The notes below the pieces were generated by a model. That model saw only the letters and a list, made by a program, of their open reading frames with translations. It was not told the DNA's origin and ran no database searches. 64,000 nucleotides of DNA from Neurospora tetraspora (lineage: Eukaryota; Ascomycota; Sordariomycetes; Sordariales; Sordariaceae). Each line of letters opens with the position of its first letter. The first letter of the stretch is position 1. The stretch lies in assembly GCF_033439725.1 (NCBI RefSeq), contig NW_026944390.1, forward strand, positions 1,984,001 through 2,048,000. The letters are read 5' to 3'. Below, piece by piece: positions 48,357-60,019 of this stretch. The position numbers and the translations under genes were made by a program.

Positions 48357-50204
48357 TTGCTGCCGCTGCTGCTGTTGCTCCACCACTCGCTTCCCACTCG
48401 CAACAGTCCCAGTAGGAAAGGTCATCCTTGTAGGCGTAACCATAATGATCGGTATCTCGGGGTTCTTCGGTCCCCCTCTTAGGGCTGGATGGATCCCTCC
48501 CTCGCTTATCACTCGCCTAGCCGCTCCTTCTTTAATGATTGCCTTTGTGTTCATGTTCCTCATAGCCGTTGGTGGCGGTCCGGTTGTTGTCGTTGTTGTT
48601 GTCGTTGTTGTCCCTCTCGTGGCCGCCACGGTCGTTGTTCTTGGAGTTGAAGTTGGAGTTGCCATTGCAGATGAAGAAGCCCGCAAGTCATTCCTCTCAA
48701 AGAGTTCCTGTTGGAGTGTATACTGCGCATGATGTTGACGTTGTTCTTTCGTCGGTTTTGGTCTGCGTCTGTGTCTGTCTCCGTGTCTCTGCCGGCTGTG
48801 GTTGCGGTGGCGGGTTCGAGAGTGACTCCGGCTTTGGCTTCGGGATTTTGATTGCCCACGGGATGAAGAAGACGTCCTAGATCCGGAGTGGGAGAGAAGG
48901 GATGGTCGTCGGTCTTCCGTAGGTGGATGCGCAGCGAGGGAAGGATTTGTAAGTAGTTCTGAGGCGCTCAGGTCTTCGGAGGTATCGTGGTGGTAGGTCC
49001 CTCCTCCGTAGTAACTCTCGGAAGAAAGTTCCTCGGCGTAGTATTCGTCTTCGTCTTCGTCATCTTCAGAATCGTCGAAGTCATTGGAATTGGAATAATT
49101 GCGCTCTTCATCCCCGTTGACAACAACATACCACTTAATCTCCTCTCCACGCTGGAGTTCATCTCTGAGCTGCTCGATCCAGGTCTGTTCTTTCTCCTGC
49201 TTCGCGTTTTGTTCTTCAAGGTGCTCAAGAGCATCATGATACTCCTCATCCCCTCTACCTCCACTCCCGCCACTTCCGCCACTATCGCGATTAGCCTTAT
49301 TATCACGTCCCCCCTTCTTTTCCCCTCTTCTCTTCTCCACCCCCTTCCGCGCCCCGCCTACCACTACCTCCTCCTCCTCCTCCTCCCTCTTCTGCCTCTG
49401 CCTCTGCTGCACCCGCTCTTCATACCGCCTCACTTCCGCCAGGATATCCACCGCCCCGTCGACGCGGACTACGTGATCGGCTACGTAGGCGTAAGGCCGC
49501 GAGACTTCGTCGAGGTTGTTTGGGTCGTACTCCTCGAGGACTTTGACTGCTGACCAGCGTTGGGCGCTCAGCTCGTCTTTTTTGCAATTGGGACTGTGAG
49601 ACCCACTCCTGCTTCCCGTTTTCTTGCTCTTTCGTCCTCCTGAAGAAGAAATTCCCAAGGTGCTGGCAGTTCTTGATGCTGGAGCGGATGTGGTGGTAGT
49701 AGTAGGAGTAGCTGCGGCGGCAGTTTGGCGCGTCTTGGACGAGGTTCGTGAGCCTTGCAACGGAAGTTTCAGACTTGGACTGCGGCTGGTGGTACGACTT
49801 GTTGAATCGTTGCCGACATGGATGGCGGTGATCGCTGAGCTGGCATCTTCTCCCTTCCTTTTGACACCGCCCCCAAGTATACCAAGACTCTCCAACCTTT
49901 CCGGCCACTGATTCCTCCCCTCATCCCTTTTCTCCCCACCATTCCCTCCTATCCCTTCCCCATTCTCCTCATCACTTGCCCCGTCCTCATCCTCCTCACT
50001 CTCCTCACTATCCCAACTCCCACTTCCATACGGAGAGCAATAAGGCAAAAACTCAAACAAATTGTAAAAACTCTGCAGGAGACAGCGCGAGCTGGTGGGT
50101 CGGATCAGCCACTCGGGCGAGACGTCGTCGAGGTCTTGCACGACGGTGTAGACGCGGATGGAGCGGCGCTGCCAGCGGAAGCCGTGGCAGAGGTAGGTTG
50201 GCAT
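47520..50204 (-). CDS. Conserved fungal protein with polyglutamine and other low-complexity tracts
   Basis: Single uninterrupted frame of 894 aa. The first 60 residues (MPTYLCHGFRWQRRSIRVYT...SPEWLIRPTSS..LLQSFYNLFEFLP) look folded and resemble the start of a widespread Pezizomycotina protein of unknown function. After them an acidic stretch, then a second ordered part around LDEVSRPYAYVADHVVRVDG (about 230) and a coiled Arg/Glu/Gln region. The remaining two thirds are Ser/Arg-, Thr- and Pro-rich, including a polyGln run of more than 30 residues encoded by CAG/CAA. The C-terminus is basic (GNQGYGSRKRRSSGSLRRLF). I do not recognise a catalytic domain. Confidence 0.78.
48262..48385. repeat. CTG/CAG trinucleotide tract (polyQ codons)
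   Basis: Near-continuous plus-strand CTG with scattered TTG, about 124 bp. Read on the minus strand it encodes polyGln of the 894-aa protein. Interruptions by CAA codons break the pure CAG array. Confidence 0.93.
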
Positions 50205-52335
50205 TTTGGTTGTTGGTTGCTTTTGTGTGTGCTTTTGGTTGTGGTTGGTTTGGTTTTGAGGTCCGGTGTGGTTGGTGGTTGCTGTTGAATTGCTGGTTGG
50301 TGAAGTGAGTGTAAGGCGTGCGAAGTTGGCCTGGTGAGAGGAATGCGAATTGTGATGCGGATAGCTGGTAGGTTTCCGTTAAGCCAGATGGATGCTGTGG
50401 AATGGGTTGTAAGGAGTGTGTACGGCAGTGGTGCTCGGGGGTTGATGTCGTGATACCGGGTGGGGGGTGTTGAACGTCGAGTGTTGACTCTCCTATTCTA
50501 TCGACGGGATTCCCGAAGCTTTCCTCCCTTGCTCTAGGTTCGCATGTGAAAGTTGAGTGTTTCTCGGCGTGGACCGTCAATGAACGTGGAGGGGTAAGCA
50601 AACAACGAAAACAAAACACGTCTCGATAATCGTCGGCTCAAGCTTGCCTCTTTCTCAACTCCAAGTCCTCATGAGCCTATGAGAAGACTACTTTTCAATA
50701 AAGGTCTTGTCAAAGTCCTCGGGAACACATGGAAAAGTCCCGTCGGGTCGGGAGGGACGTGTTAAAGGTAAGAGTCTTTGTGATCAGTCCCAAAAGACAG
50801 GCATGGTTGCAAAGAACCCATGTGGAAGAAGTGACGAAGGAAAGGAAGCAATTAAACCTCCACAAAGTTACTGCACAAATGGCAGTTGATTGGGTTACAT
50901 CGTCATCATCCCCCCCTAGGAAGCCCCCTAGTGTAGGAAATAGCGACTAGCACGTGCTAGCCCCCGGGCCTTGATTAACAGTGCCGGGTTTTGCAGATCG
51001 TATAGTGTTAATAGTACGAATCACAGGCCTTCTGAATCTCGTTGACGATTTTTTCTGATGATGTTGGGTAAGGTTGCGAAATGAGGGTATCCGGGGTTCG
51101 GCTCAGCTTGTTGACCGCTTTTTGAGGAGGTTGAATTACTTCATGTCACCGCGGATGGATGGTGTTCATGTGAAGATGTCCTCACTTTTTGTGATTGCCC
51201 GTCGTCGAGGTTGTTGTCCTGGATTGGTGCTAGGCGAGCTCTAGGATCGGGATATGGGGAAGTTTGTCATCACCATTCAGTGATATGAAGCGATCCTGAT
51301 TTTCTATCAATCATCGCCAATCTCGAAAAAGAGATTTATGATACGATATCATCCACGTGTTGATCTTGTGCACTGTTGGTTCGGTCCCTCCATGTTCGAC
51401 ATCAAGACGGGAGATTACTCTACGCAGGGGATCCCTACCATCAAAACCCATTGTGAGCGTAGGGCGGATGATCCCCTTGCCCCTGCGGGCTCCAGCTTGA
51501 CCGTTCGATGTCTTACCATAGTACACTATTTCCTTGGTCCCGCTCGGCAGGTCAAGAGCCCGAGCCTTATTTGCGGACCACGACGACTTGAGAAGATGAC
51601 GGCGGCTAGAAATATTACCCTTCTGAAGAGCCGCGTGAGTGGGGGAAGTGTTGTTCCACCCGGAGATTCCGGTATCCTAAAAGTCTATACCTACGTTTGT
51701 GGCATTGAGTAGCTGTCCTTTGAAGGTGCTGTCAAAAATGAGCTCTCCATGGGAAGAAACATGTATCTGGTTGGACTTCCGTGTGGCGTACACTTCGAGG
51801 GTGCCTATCATGAACTTCAAGCGAAGCGGTTGTCGCAAACGAGGTTTGGTCACCAAATATTCCTAGAATGGTTGATGATTACACCATCAGCTTGAGAAGC
51901 TTACCATTGCACTGGGAGATCAAGTCGATACAGTCTCCAATCGGCATTGCTAGAGGGACAAACTGGATTTGCCTTTCAGAAGCTTGTGTTCCCATGAAAG
52001 AGTATTTATGCTCGTGCAACCCTCCTCGCCTAACAGCTGAAACTGGATTGGAGCGGGCTACTTTTATAGCCCAGCTGTGGCACATGAACCTCACCCCTGG
52101 TTTCCTAGACGGTTCTGGACGGCACCCTCTTCAGCCCAGGCTCGCTTTCTGCCCCAATCGCGCATAACCATCATCAGCGGATCAGTGGATCTCGGGCGCA
52201 ATTCTCGTGTCTCCTTTACTTCAGCCTTCCCTGAAGAGTGTGTCCTTTTGCTGGAATTTTGGTTCTTTTCTCAACACCCTCAAAGCTCTGTAAGAGATCC
52301 GAATGAGGTCGTGGCCTCGTTCCGGCTACACCGTC
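50205..52335. other. Intergenic between polyQ and membrane protein genes (divergent)
   Basis: About 2.1 kb. The left end is GT-rich leader (TTGGTTG repeats 50210-50300) of the polyQ gene. The rest shows no supported gene. Confidence 0.4.
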
Positions 52336-53397
52336 ATGGCGTCGGTAAGATCACCGGGTACTCAGCTCCAAGTATGTGACTGTTTTATCGCTGACCGTTC
52401 ATGTCACCAAGCAGCGATACGACGACGGGCTCGAACCGGCCCCTCAAAACTTTCCCGAAGTTGCTCCCCCACATACTCATGATTATTATGCCCAGCAACA
52501 CCATCAGTATCCGGAGGCTTATCACGACTCACCGCCAATACCGAAACCTGCACCATCGCCATACTCGCCTCCTCCGCCCTCGTCAGGTTATGGCGGCGCA
52601 ACCACGATAGCGGGCTCGACGGTTGGATCGCACGCACATGTGGGAGATGCTCACACAACACCAACAAGTGACGGGAAAGGGAGAATGATATGCGGTTGCA
52701 GTCTGTTGACCTTTGTTCTGTCGTGTATCATTGCGCTGTTATCCGCTGCGGTGATCGGATTGGCGGCCGGAACGGGGATCGAAGCGAGTAGGGCGAACGA
52801 TGCTGTCACTAAGTTGGCAGCCTATACCTCGGCGAACCCGGTGATGTCAGCGACCTCATCGACGACCGCGACCGCGACCGCGACATCGACGGGTGGTATC
52901 GGCAGTGCCACTTCATTATCAGGGGTCGAAATCGATAGCGGCTGTGGCAGTCGGAAAGACAAGGTGAATGGGACGATTTACACGTCGCTTAAACGTATGT
53001 CATCTCTTCCGTGCCACTTGGTTCTGACAATGTAGCTAATATGAGTGAACGGTTAGCACTGGGCCAGCTCAGGTACAGGATCTACTGCTCCAGTGACTAT
53101 AAGCGGGACACGACCAAGAAGAGCGACTTGGCTGCCATCTTCACGGCCGACTTTGAGGGATGTATGGATGCCTGCGCGTCGTGGACCAAGTACGTGGTCC
53201 CGAAAACTGACAGCAAAGACCCGAACTGGAACTGCGAGGCCGTTTCATTCATTCCGGCTTGGACGAACAGATCGACTGCCGAGGCGGGCGGCGCCTCTGG
53301 AAATTGTTACCTGAAAGCTGGTCCAGTATCGATAGACAAGCTTCGGAACAACACCATCAATGTTGACGTTCATGCTGCCCTTTGGCAGAACGGTTGA
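52336..53397 (+). CDS. Single-pass membrane protein with Cys-containing extracellular domain
   Basis: Proposed exons 52336-52371, 52412-52994 (or from 52415) and 53057-53397 give about 319 aa. The cytoplasmic-type N-terminus is Pro/Tyr/His-rich (EPAPQNFPEVAPP), followed at about residues 115-145 by a single strong transmembrane segment (SLLTFVLSCIIALLSAAVIG) preceded by CGC. After a Ser/Thr/Ala-rich stalk, probably glycosylated, a C-terminal domain of about 130 residues has spaced cysteines (CSSDY, CMDACASW, NWNCEAVSF, GNCYLK). This N-tail/TM/stalk/Cys-domain plan is common in Pezizomycotina; function is unknown. The first exon is short and its intron only about 40 bp, so the start is the weakest point. 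Confidence 0.75.
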
Positions 53398-54670
53398 TGG
53401 GAAGACACGCGTTTGGGGGAGGAAGCGAATAGGCAACCTGTCGAAATTCGGGCGATGGATTGTGTGCAACTGTGGTTATGTTGGATGGCTTCTTTGGTGT
53501 GGTAAAGGAGCGTGGCGTTCAAGCCAGTACTGGTATGGAATAAAATCGGATTATCGCCATGGCGTTTTCTCAAGTTGCGGGCAAAATGTGACTGGTAAGC
53601 GGGGTGACTTCCTTCCACTTTTCAATCAGATTTGAGATTGGCTTCAGTCGAGGTTGGTGATTGCCTAAAAATTCGTGAGATGGTCTGCAACAGAAAGAGG
53701 CAGGGGCACATCGCTCGATACAATATGATCGGCGCTCTGCCGATTCCGGTGGTTGAGAGTTCCTGGCAGCTCTATCACTGTTAGCAACTGTTACCTAGAG
53801 TATGATGATATGGCCAAATATGTAACAGAGTTTATCAGAGAGGATTCGAGACTTGTTCGGCGGACAACCCATTAGTTTATGGTATGGATGAAAAACCGTA
53901 AGACGGTTATACATAAAATGATCTTTTCTACCTCCCCTGAAGTACACACTCCGCGCCATTCACGCAAGAGTAGTCTCCTCTTTTATCTTGGATGTTGGTG
54001 AAGTTGTCGTGAAAAAAGAGTGAAAGGGTCCGATTGCGGGGAAGGGCTGGGCTGACTGCAGGAGCTTGGCAGTGTGGGTCCTTGTCAAGTTGTGGTGCAG
54101 CATGTCAATCGAAAGGCGCGCTCCCCACCTTTTCGGATGACTGGATTCCTCTTTGAGCAACAACACCATGTTCTCGGCCCGTCAATGCCCTTTCAGACCA
54201 TCCAGTGGTTGTGTGACCAACCGTCACCGTCCTGGATGGGAAAGGCAGGTTGGCAGCTTGGAATCGGGTGCGAGGCTACGATACCCCTGATAACATGTCC
54301 TGGATAAGTCGAGTCAATTGAGTTTTTCTCTTCATCTTCTCTCCTTTTTTACTCATCATTCTCCCTTTCAGCGTGTGTTTCGTCGAGATATTCTCTTCCA
54401 CTTGTCTTGTGTTGGAAGATATCAGATATTGGGCATATGGTTTATATGTGGCCAAGTTGACTTCTCACAACATCTTTATATCCCGTCAAGAAAAAAAGTC
54501 CGAGCCCGTGGCCTGTACCACATCGTTATCATCTGCTCTCTTCGACGCCCTTTGAACTACAACACATCCTCCTCCTCCCAACCAGCATCAGCCAGCTATT
54601 CGACTTCCCCAGAGACAGACCATACTAGTGCTCGTCAGCTGCGCCCTTTGAGGTCTTTGACACCTGCGCC
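53398..54670. other. Intergenic upstream of the homeodomain factor
   Basis: 3' region of the membrane protein gene and the promoter/leader of the next gene. No supported gene. Confidence 0.4.
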
Positions 54671-57600
54671 ATGCCGACTATCTACGAAATGGAAGCATTC
54701 ATCAACTGGGACGGCGTCGATCCAGCGGCCATGCCAGGTGCTCGCCATCCCAACGACCTGGATCTGGCCCTGGAGAATGTCGACGATGATGACTTTGCCA
54801 GCTGGGCCCTGCAGCACTACGAACACAGCAACTCACTTGGCATTGGAGAAACAGCAACTGCCAATCCCGGCTTGATCCTGCATTCTGGGGATCCCATCGT
54901 GGCCTTTGAAGATTCGTTTGAGATGCCATCCTCCCCTTGCAATCACTGCCAGGCCAATGGATATCAGTGCAAGCGCATCCGTGAGGGTAGCTACAATGGA
55001 TATTGCACAGGCTGTGTTGCCCTGAACCGTGTCTGTAGCTTCGGACTGGTTGATCAGCCTACACTTCCTCGGAACCCAGGGTCGACCACCTCTATCGAAG
55101 AGCAAGAAACTGCTGCTCCTGTTGCACCCGCTACCAAGGTCAATGGCCGGTTCTCGCGGGAGTCCATCAAGATCCTCAAGAACTGGCTCTCCACCCACCA
55201 CAAACACCCATACCCCAACGATGAAGAGAAGGAAATGCTACAAAAGCAGACAGGCCTGAACAAGACTCAGATTACTGGCTGGCTTGCCAATGCCCGTCGC
55301 AGAAGAGGCAAGGCTATGGGAGCCCCTCGATCCATCTCACCCGGTGTGCGGAGCTTGTCCAACAATGTCGATATACCACAGAGACGCCCCCAACTAGAGC
55401 TCATGAACCCGCTCCAACGTTGGCAAGTCTCTCCCCCAGAACACGAACCCGCCTCGGTGACTGCCATTGCCCGTGCCGTTACTGCCTCCGCAACTACCCT
55501 TTCATCCGGTAGTCCACACAGCAACAACTTCAACTTCACCGACGATGGCTCCAACAGATCTTTGTGTGCCGCCTCCTCGGCTAGCAGTTTCAACACGTCC
55601 ATCTCCAGTTCCGCATACTCTTACGGAACTCATGACTCCCTTGGCTCTTATGGGTCGTCTATGAACCGTGGCCGGAGGCGGAGAAGGAGGAAGGCAGCAC
55701 CAGTGCCGTCAGAGAAAAGGAACTCTCTCTCCGCGCCTCTCAAGACTTTCCAGTGTACGTTCTGTACAGAGACCTTCAGAACCAAGCACGACTGGCAAAG
55801 ACATGAAAAGTCCCTACACCTGTCTCTCGAGAGATGGGTATGCGCCCTTGAAGGCCCTCGAGCATCCAACCCTGAGAATGGCCAAGTGTCTTGTGTCTTC
55901 TGCGGAGAGGCGAACCCGGATGAAGGTCATATCGAGAATCACAACTACTCTATCTGCCAGGAGAAAACCAAAGAAGAGCGAACTTTCTACCGCAAGGACC
56001 ATCTCCGTCAGCACCTGAAGCTGGTTCACGGCGTCAAGTTTGTGGACTGGTCCATGGAGCAGTGGAAAGCAACTACGCCCGAGATCTGGTCCCGATGTGG
56101 TTTCTGTGGCATCGTCATGGACACTTGGAGCATTCGTGTCGACCACTTGGCGGAGCACTTCAAAGCTGGTCAGACAATGGCCGATTGGAAGGGTGACTGG
56201 GGTTTTGACACTCCAATTCTTGAGGTGGTCGAGAACGCCATCCCGCCATGTATGATGTTCCTTCCCCTTCGACATATGTAAAATAACCTGCTGACATGAT
56301 CCCATCAGACCTGATCCACGACGACAGAAACTCGCCATGCCCATACACAGCGACCCAAGCACCTCCTGAAACAGCTCGCAACGCCTACGAGCTGATCAAG
56401 AGCGAACTGATGTATTATCTCACCAATGAGCGCGACATCAGGGGCAGGGTGCCTACGGATGAAGAAATTCACGTCGAGGCATGCAGAATCATCTATGCAG
56501 CCGAGGTCCAGTCGAATCAGAGCATATCCGCCATCCCATCCTGGCTACGAGACTTGCTTCTTTCTTCCGAACCGTTGGCCCTGCAGGCCAGGATGGCACC
56601 TATCAGGTCGGCAAACGAGAGCCGTCAAGCAGTTCTGCGTATCAACGGCAAGGGCAACATCTTTGAGGATGACCCGATGGAGCACGAACTCCACGAGTAT
56701 GTCAGGGCTCGTCGGTTACTCGGCTTAACCGCCATGGATAGCGAGTTACAGTATGAAGCCTGCAACATTATTGGTCGCATGGAAGAGTCGTCTAGCCATC
56801 CTTCTGAAGGTATCGCCAACTTCCTGCTGCGTCTCATTCACGGATCTACAAGCTGGCTCGCCGAATTCCGGCAACGAGCTGTCTTGCCACGATCTGAAGA
56901 TGTTGGGGATGAGGCAAGGCGCTCCACAGATCCCTCCAAGGTTGATTCGACCATCTACAACTACAGTCGACTGGAGAGGGAACTCGCCGAGTTCTTGCAC
57001 ATGCAACGCTCGATGGGCGTAGAGCCCGCAGACGTAGACCTGCAAAACAAAGCTCGTATCATTATCTACGAATGCGACGACAGCTGGAACCAGACAGCTG
57101 CGGACAACAGTGAATGGCTCGCAGCGTTCAAGCAGCGACATGTGTCTCCAGAAGCCAGTGCAGTGGCTTTGGCCACATACGAACCGTTGACCATCTCATC
57201 AGTGTCCCGGTACCGCTTCACCCCGTCGATGGACATGGCAACATGGATGGGCAGCAGCTGCTTTGGCGGTCCCCAGAATACCTCCCTGGGAAGCATAGGT
57301 GCTCCAGCCTTTGATACCGCAGCAGGCGTAGATGGACACATAGGCAAAACCAACAACGCCGTCAAGATCGGACCGTACTTCTTCAACGACGCCAACTGCT
57401 ACCGCAGGCTGGCTCGCGAGTTGGGCGCATACGTGGCATCGGTTATGTCACCAAACTCCCCAGACTGTCATATCCCCAATGATAAGGAACTCCAACTCCA
57501 AGCGCGTTGGATCTTGTATCAAGAGTGAGTCCCCCTTACCTTCCCATCTTCCCGTCTCTTTTGCACCTGTCTGGCCCATCACCCCTCACGTTCTCTCCGT

Positions 57601-58732
57601 CCCCAGCTAATCTTTTCTCTCCCCACCATCCAGTGACGACCCCTGGAACCAAACCGCCGCCGACAACGCGGAGTGGCTTCGCCGCTTCAAGCGCGATGTC
57701 GGCATCCTCACCGACTCTTCCCTGCCGGGCTTGCCCGAATGCACCCAATGGAGCGCCACCCAAGGCGGTTCCGGGTTCGAGCCGCCTTACTTGTTCCCCA
57801 ACCCCAACGCCCAAGTCACAACAGTGGAAATGGACATCCCTATCAAGATGAAAGAAGCCAAGCGCACGTTTGTGGCGGAGAGAGAGACGGCTAATAAGTA
57901 TGTGAGGGGATTCAGGACCAGGTGGCAGAGGCCTGCGGTGGTGTTCTGCTCGAGAGAGTTGGAGAAGGGGTTGGTGGAGTTTGTTACGAGTTGTGTGATG
58001 GGTACTAGTGATGGTAGCGGAGGAGGCGGCGGAGGAGCAAGGGGGATGTTCCCGAGTGATGAAGCCATTCGCGCCAAGGCGAGGGAGATCCAGAAGATGA
58101 GTACCACGTCGGCGGATGATGTGGTGCTACTGGAGAAGTTCAAGAACATGATGAGGGAGAGGTTAGGGCTGGTGTCAGCATTTACGTCTTTGGGGTCTAC
58201 GCCGGGCTTCTCGGAGGTGGGGGGTAGTATGGGACTGATGCAGTCTTCGTCGGTTGACACTTCGGCGGTGCCGTCGCCGGTAACGGCTGCTGGATTTACC
58301 ACTCGAACTACTACCAGTCCTGATATGGGCATGAGTATGGATTTCAGCATGGATTTGGGCCTGAATTTGGGCGATATGAGCAGCTCCATGAGCAACATTG
58401 GTGCCATGGGCATGGCGAACCTGACGGACTGGTCATCCACAGGTTTGAGTATGGGAATGGGAACGAGTATGGCTGGTTCTTGTACCGGAATGGGCATGAC
58501 CCTCGACATGACGAACACGAACATGAGTACGAGCATGCCCACCACGCATATGGGTCTGCTAGGAGCAGCAGGCGGGGCAGCATCAGCAGGAGGAGGAGGA
58601 GGACAAGATGACCACAACATGATTATGATGTTTACGGAAAACGAGATGGACGATCTTCTACAGGAGTCAAGCTTTGGGTTTTCTTCCAATGATGACGATT
58701 TGGCAGTTATGGGAGGAATCGGCCAACTATAA
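54671..58732 (+). CDS. Homeodomain (TALE-type) + C2H2 transcription factor with Zn2Cys6-like cluster and five helical repeats
   Basis: Exons 54671-56249, 56309-57524 and 57634-58732 (introns GTATGA..CAG and GTGAGT..CAG, phases 1 and 2) give about 1297 aa. From the N-terminus: an acidic segment; six cysteines at residues 90, 93, 100, 112, 115, 122 (CX2CX6CX11CX2CX6C, Zn2Cys6-like); a homeodomain at about 157-214 ending ITGWLANARRRRG, the atypical TALE class; a Ser/Thr-rich linker with RGRRRRRRK; a C2H2 finger at 362-383 (CX2CX12HX4H); and further Cys/His groups to about 510. Residues 550-1110 hold five diverged copies of a helical unit (pattern L..EL..Y, P.DEELQ..AR.I, WLR.FK). The tail is Met/Gly/Ser-rich. 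The homeodomain/C2H2 pairing is known in filamentous ascomycetes, where such factors act in development. Target genes are unknown. Confidence 0.88.
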
Positions 58733-59885
58733 TCTGGTTTAGGAACAATAATGGAGGAGGATGAGGAGTTTGACTGGTGGTGATTTTGTACTTTAGGCGT
58801 TAGGGAGAAGGGAGAAAAGTTCACTCTTGATATCGTCAATGAAGCGAATACAGTCCGTTCGTCATGGCATTTGTCTTTTCCAATGAACAGTGACATGTCA
58901 TCTTCACCACCTCATATCTGCCTCATTCAAAGTCGGATCGAATCATCCAAAACCAACATTTTTCGTTCCCCTTCAAGATATCCACAAACAAACAAACAAA
59001 CAAACCTACACACAGAGTGAGCCAAACAGTCAAGTAAACAAAACGAATGACTCACACCTCCCAACGAGTATGAAGGCATTACACAAGAGACGAGGACTAC
59101 TCCTATGATGTACCTAGGTATAGACGGGAGTGAGTGACTGTCCTTTTTTCCTTTCCTATATTTACTTATTGACGGTCATCCACATTCCACCCGGTAAAGT
59201 GAGATAAAACAGGGTGTAAGAAGACCATGAAGATGCATCTAACCTACCTGGATCTACAAGCATTTGATGAACTGTTGGATTGTTGTTGGACTAACTATTG
59301 GAAAAACCAGCAAACGGAGTACGTACTTCGGAACTTCTCAAGATAGATATAGCCTGTACTTCGTGTTCTCCGTGCTCTCCTTCGTTTCCCCCAAACCAGG
59401 TGACCATTCCTGTTTACCAGGATGCTCTCCTCTGACTTCTGACTGACTGACGACACAAATGACGAGTTAACAAAAGTTGTGTACATATGTAGCTAGCTAC
59501 GTCTTGGTCTATAAAGGTAGGTACAGAGGTAAGAAAATAAGATACTGTAAGTACAACTCTGTGTACGGTCAGCGTGTCAAACACGTATATATGTATGTAT
59601 GCCCGGGAGTCAAGTCAGGTTTAGATGTGCATGAGATAAGTTGTGTTGGAAACATGGAACAGCCTAGGTAGATCTAGATCCCGTACATGTAAAACGTTGA
59701 GAAGACCGCGCGAATGAAGACGTTAATAAGGGCGTCGGTGTTCGTTCCGTCCAGCAGTACGTAGTACAGTAAACTCGTGAGCTCCAACTCCAAGTGTCAC
59801 TTTCTGCGATATGTAGTAACATGTTACCACGCAGTAGATTCAACCTACCGTACGTTTACAGCAGACTCTAGGCACCACAACAAGC
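58733..59885. other. Intergenic right of the homeodomain gene
   Basis: 3' region with a CAAA tetranucleotide run at about 58985-59005. No gene seen. Confidence 0.4.
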
Positions 59886-60019
59886 ACATACGACCACAGA
59901 TGGTCAGAAAACTCGGGATCCCGTCCGCTCTCCCATACATAGATAAGCTAAGCTACCAATCGCCTCGCCACACTAGTAGTTGGGTCGGTGACGACCAACG
60001 AATCCCTGGTGTTGTATGT
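59886..60019 (+). pseudogene. 5S rRNA copy with about 14-nt internal expansion (probable pseudogene)
   Basis: The ends match the Neurospora-type 5S gene closely: it opens ACATACGACC, has TCCCGTCCGCTC near position 35, TAGTAGTTGGGT followed by a GTGAC core, and closes CGAATCCCTGGTGTTGTATG before a T run. The length is about 134 nt rather than 119. The extra bases fall between GCTC and TAGTAGTT, where the sequence no longer follows the normal arm. The internal promoter region (GGGTGGGTGACCACC in the standard gene) reads GGGTCGGTGACGACC. No TATA-like box was seen 25-30 bp upstream. Dispersed 5S genes and pseudogenes are characteristic of Neurospora. Confidence 0.85.
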
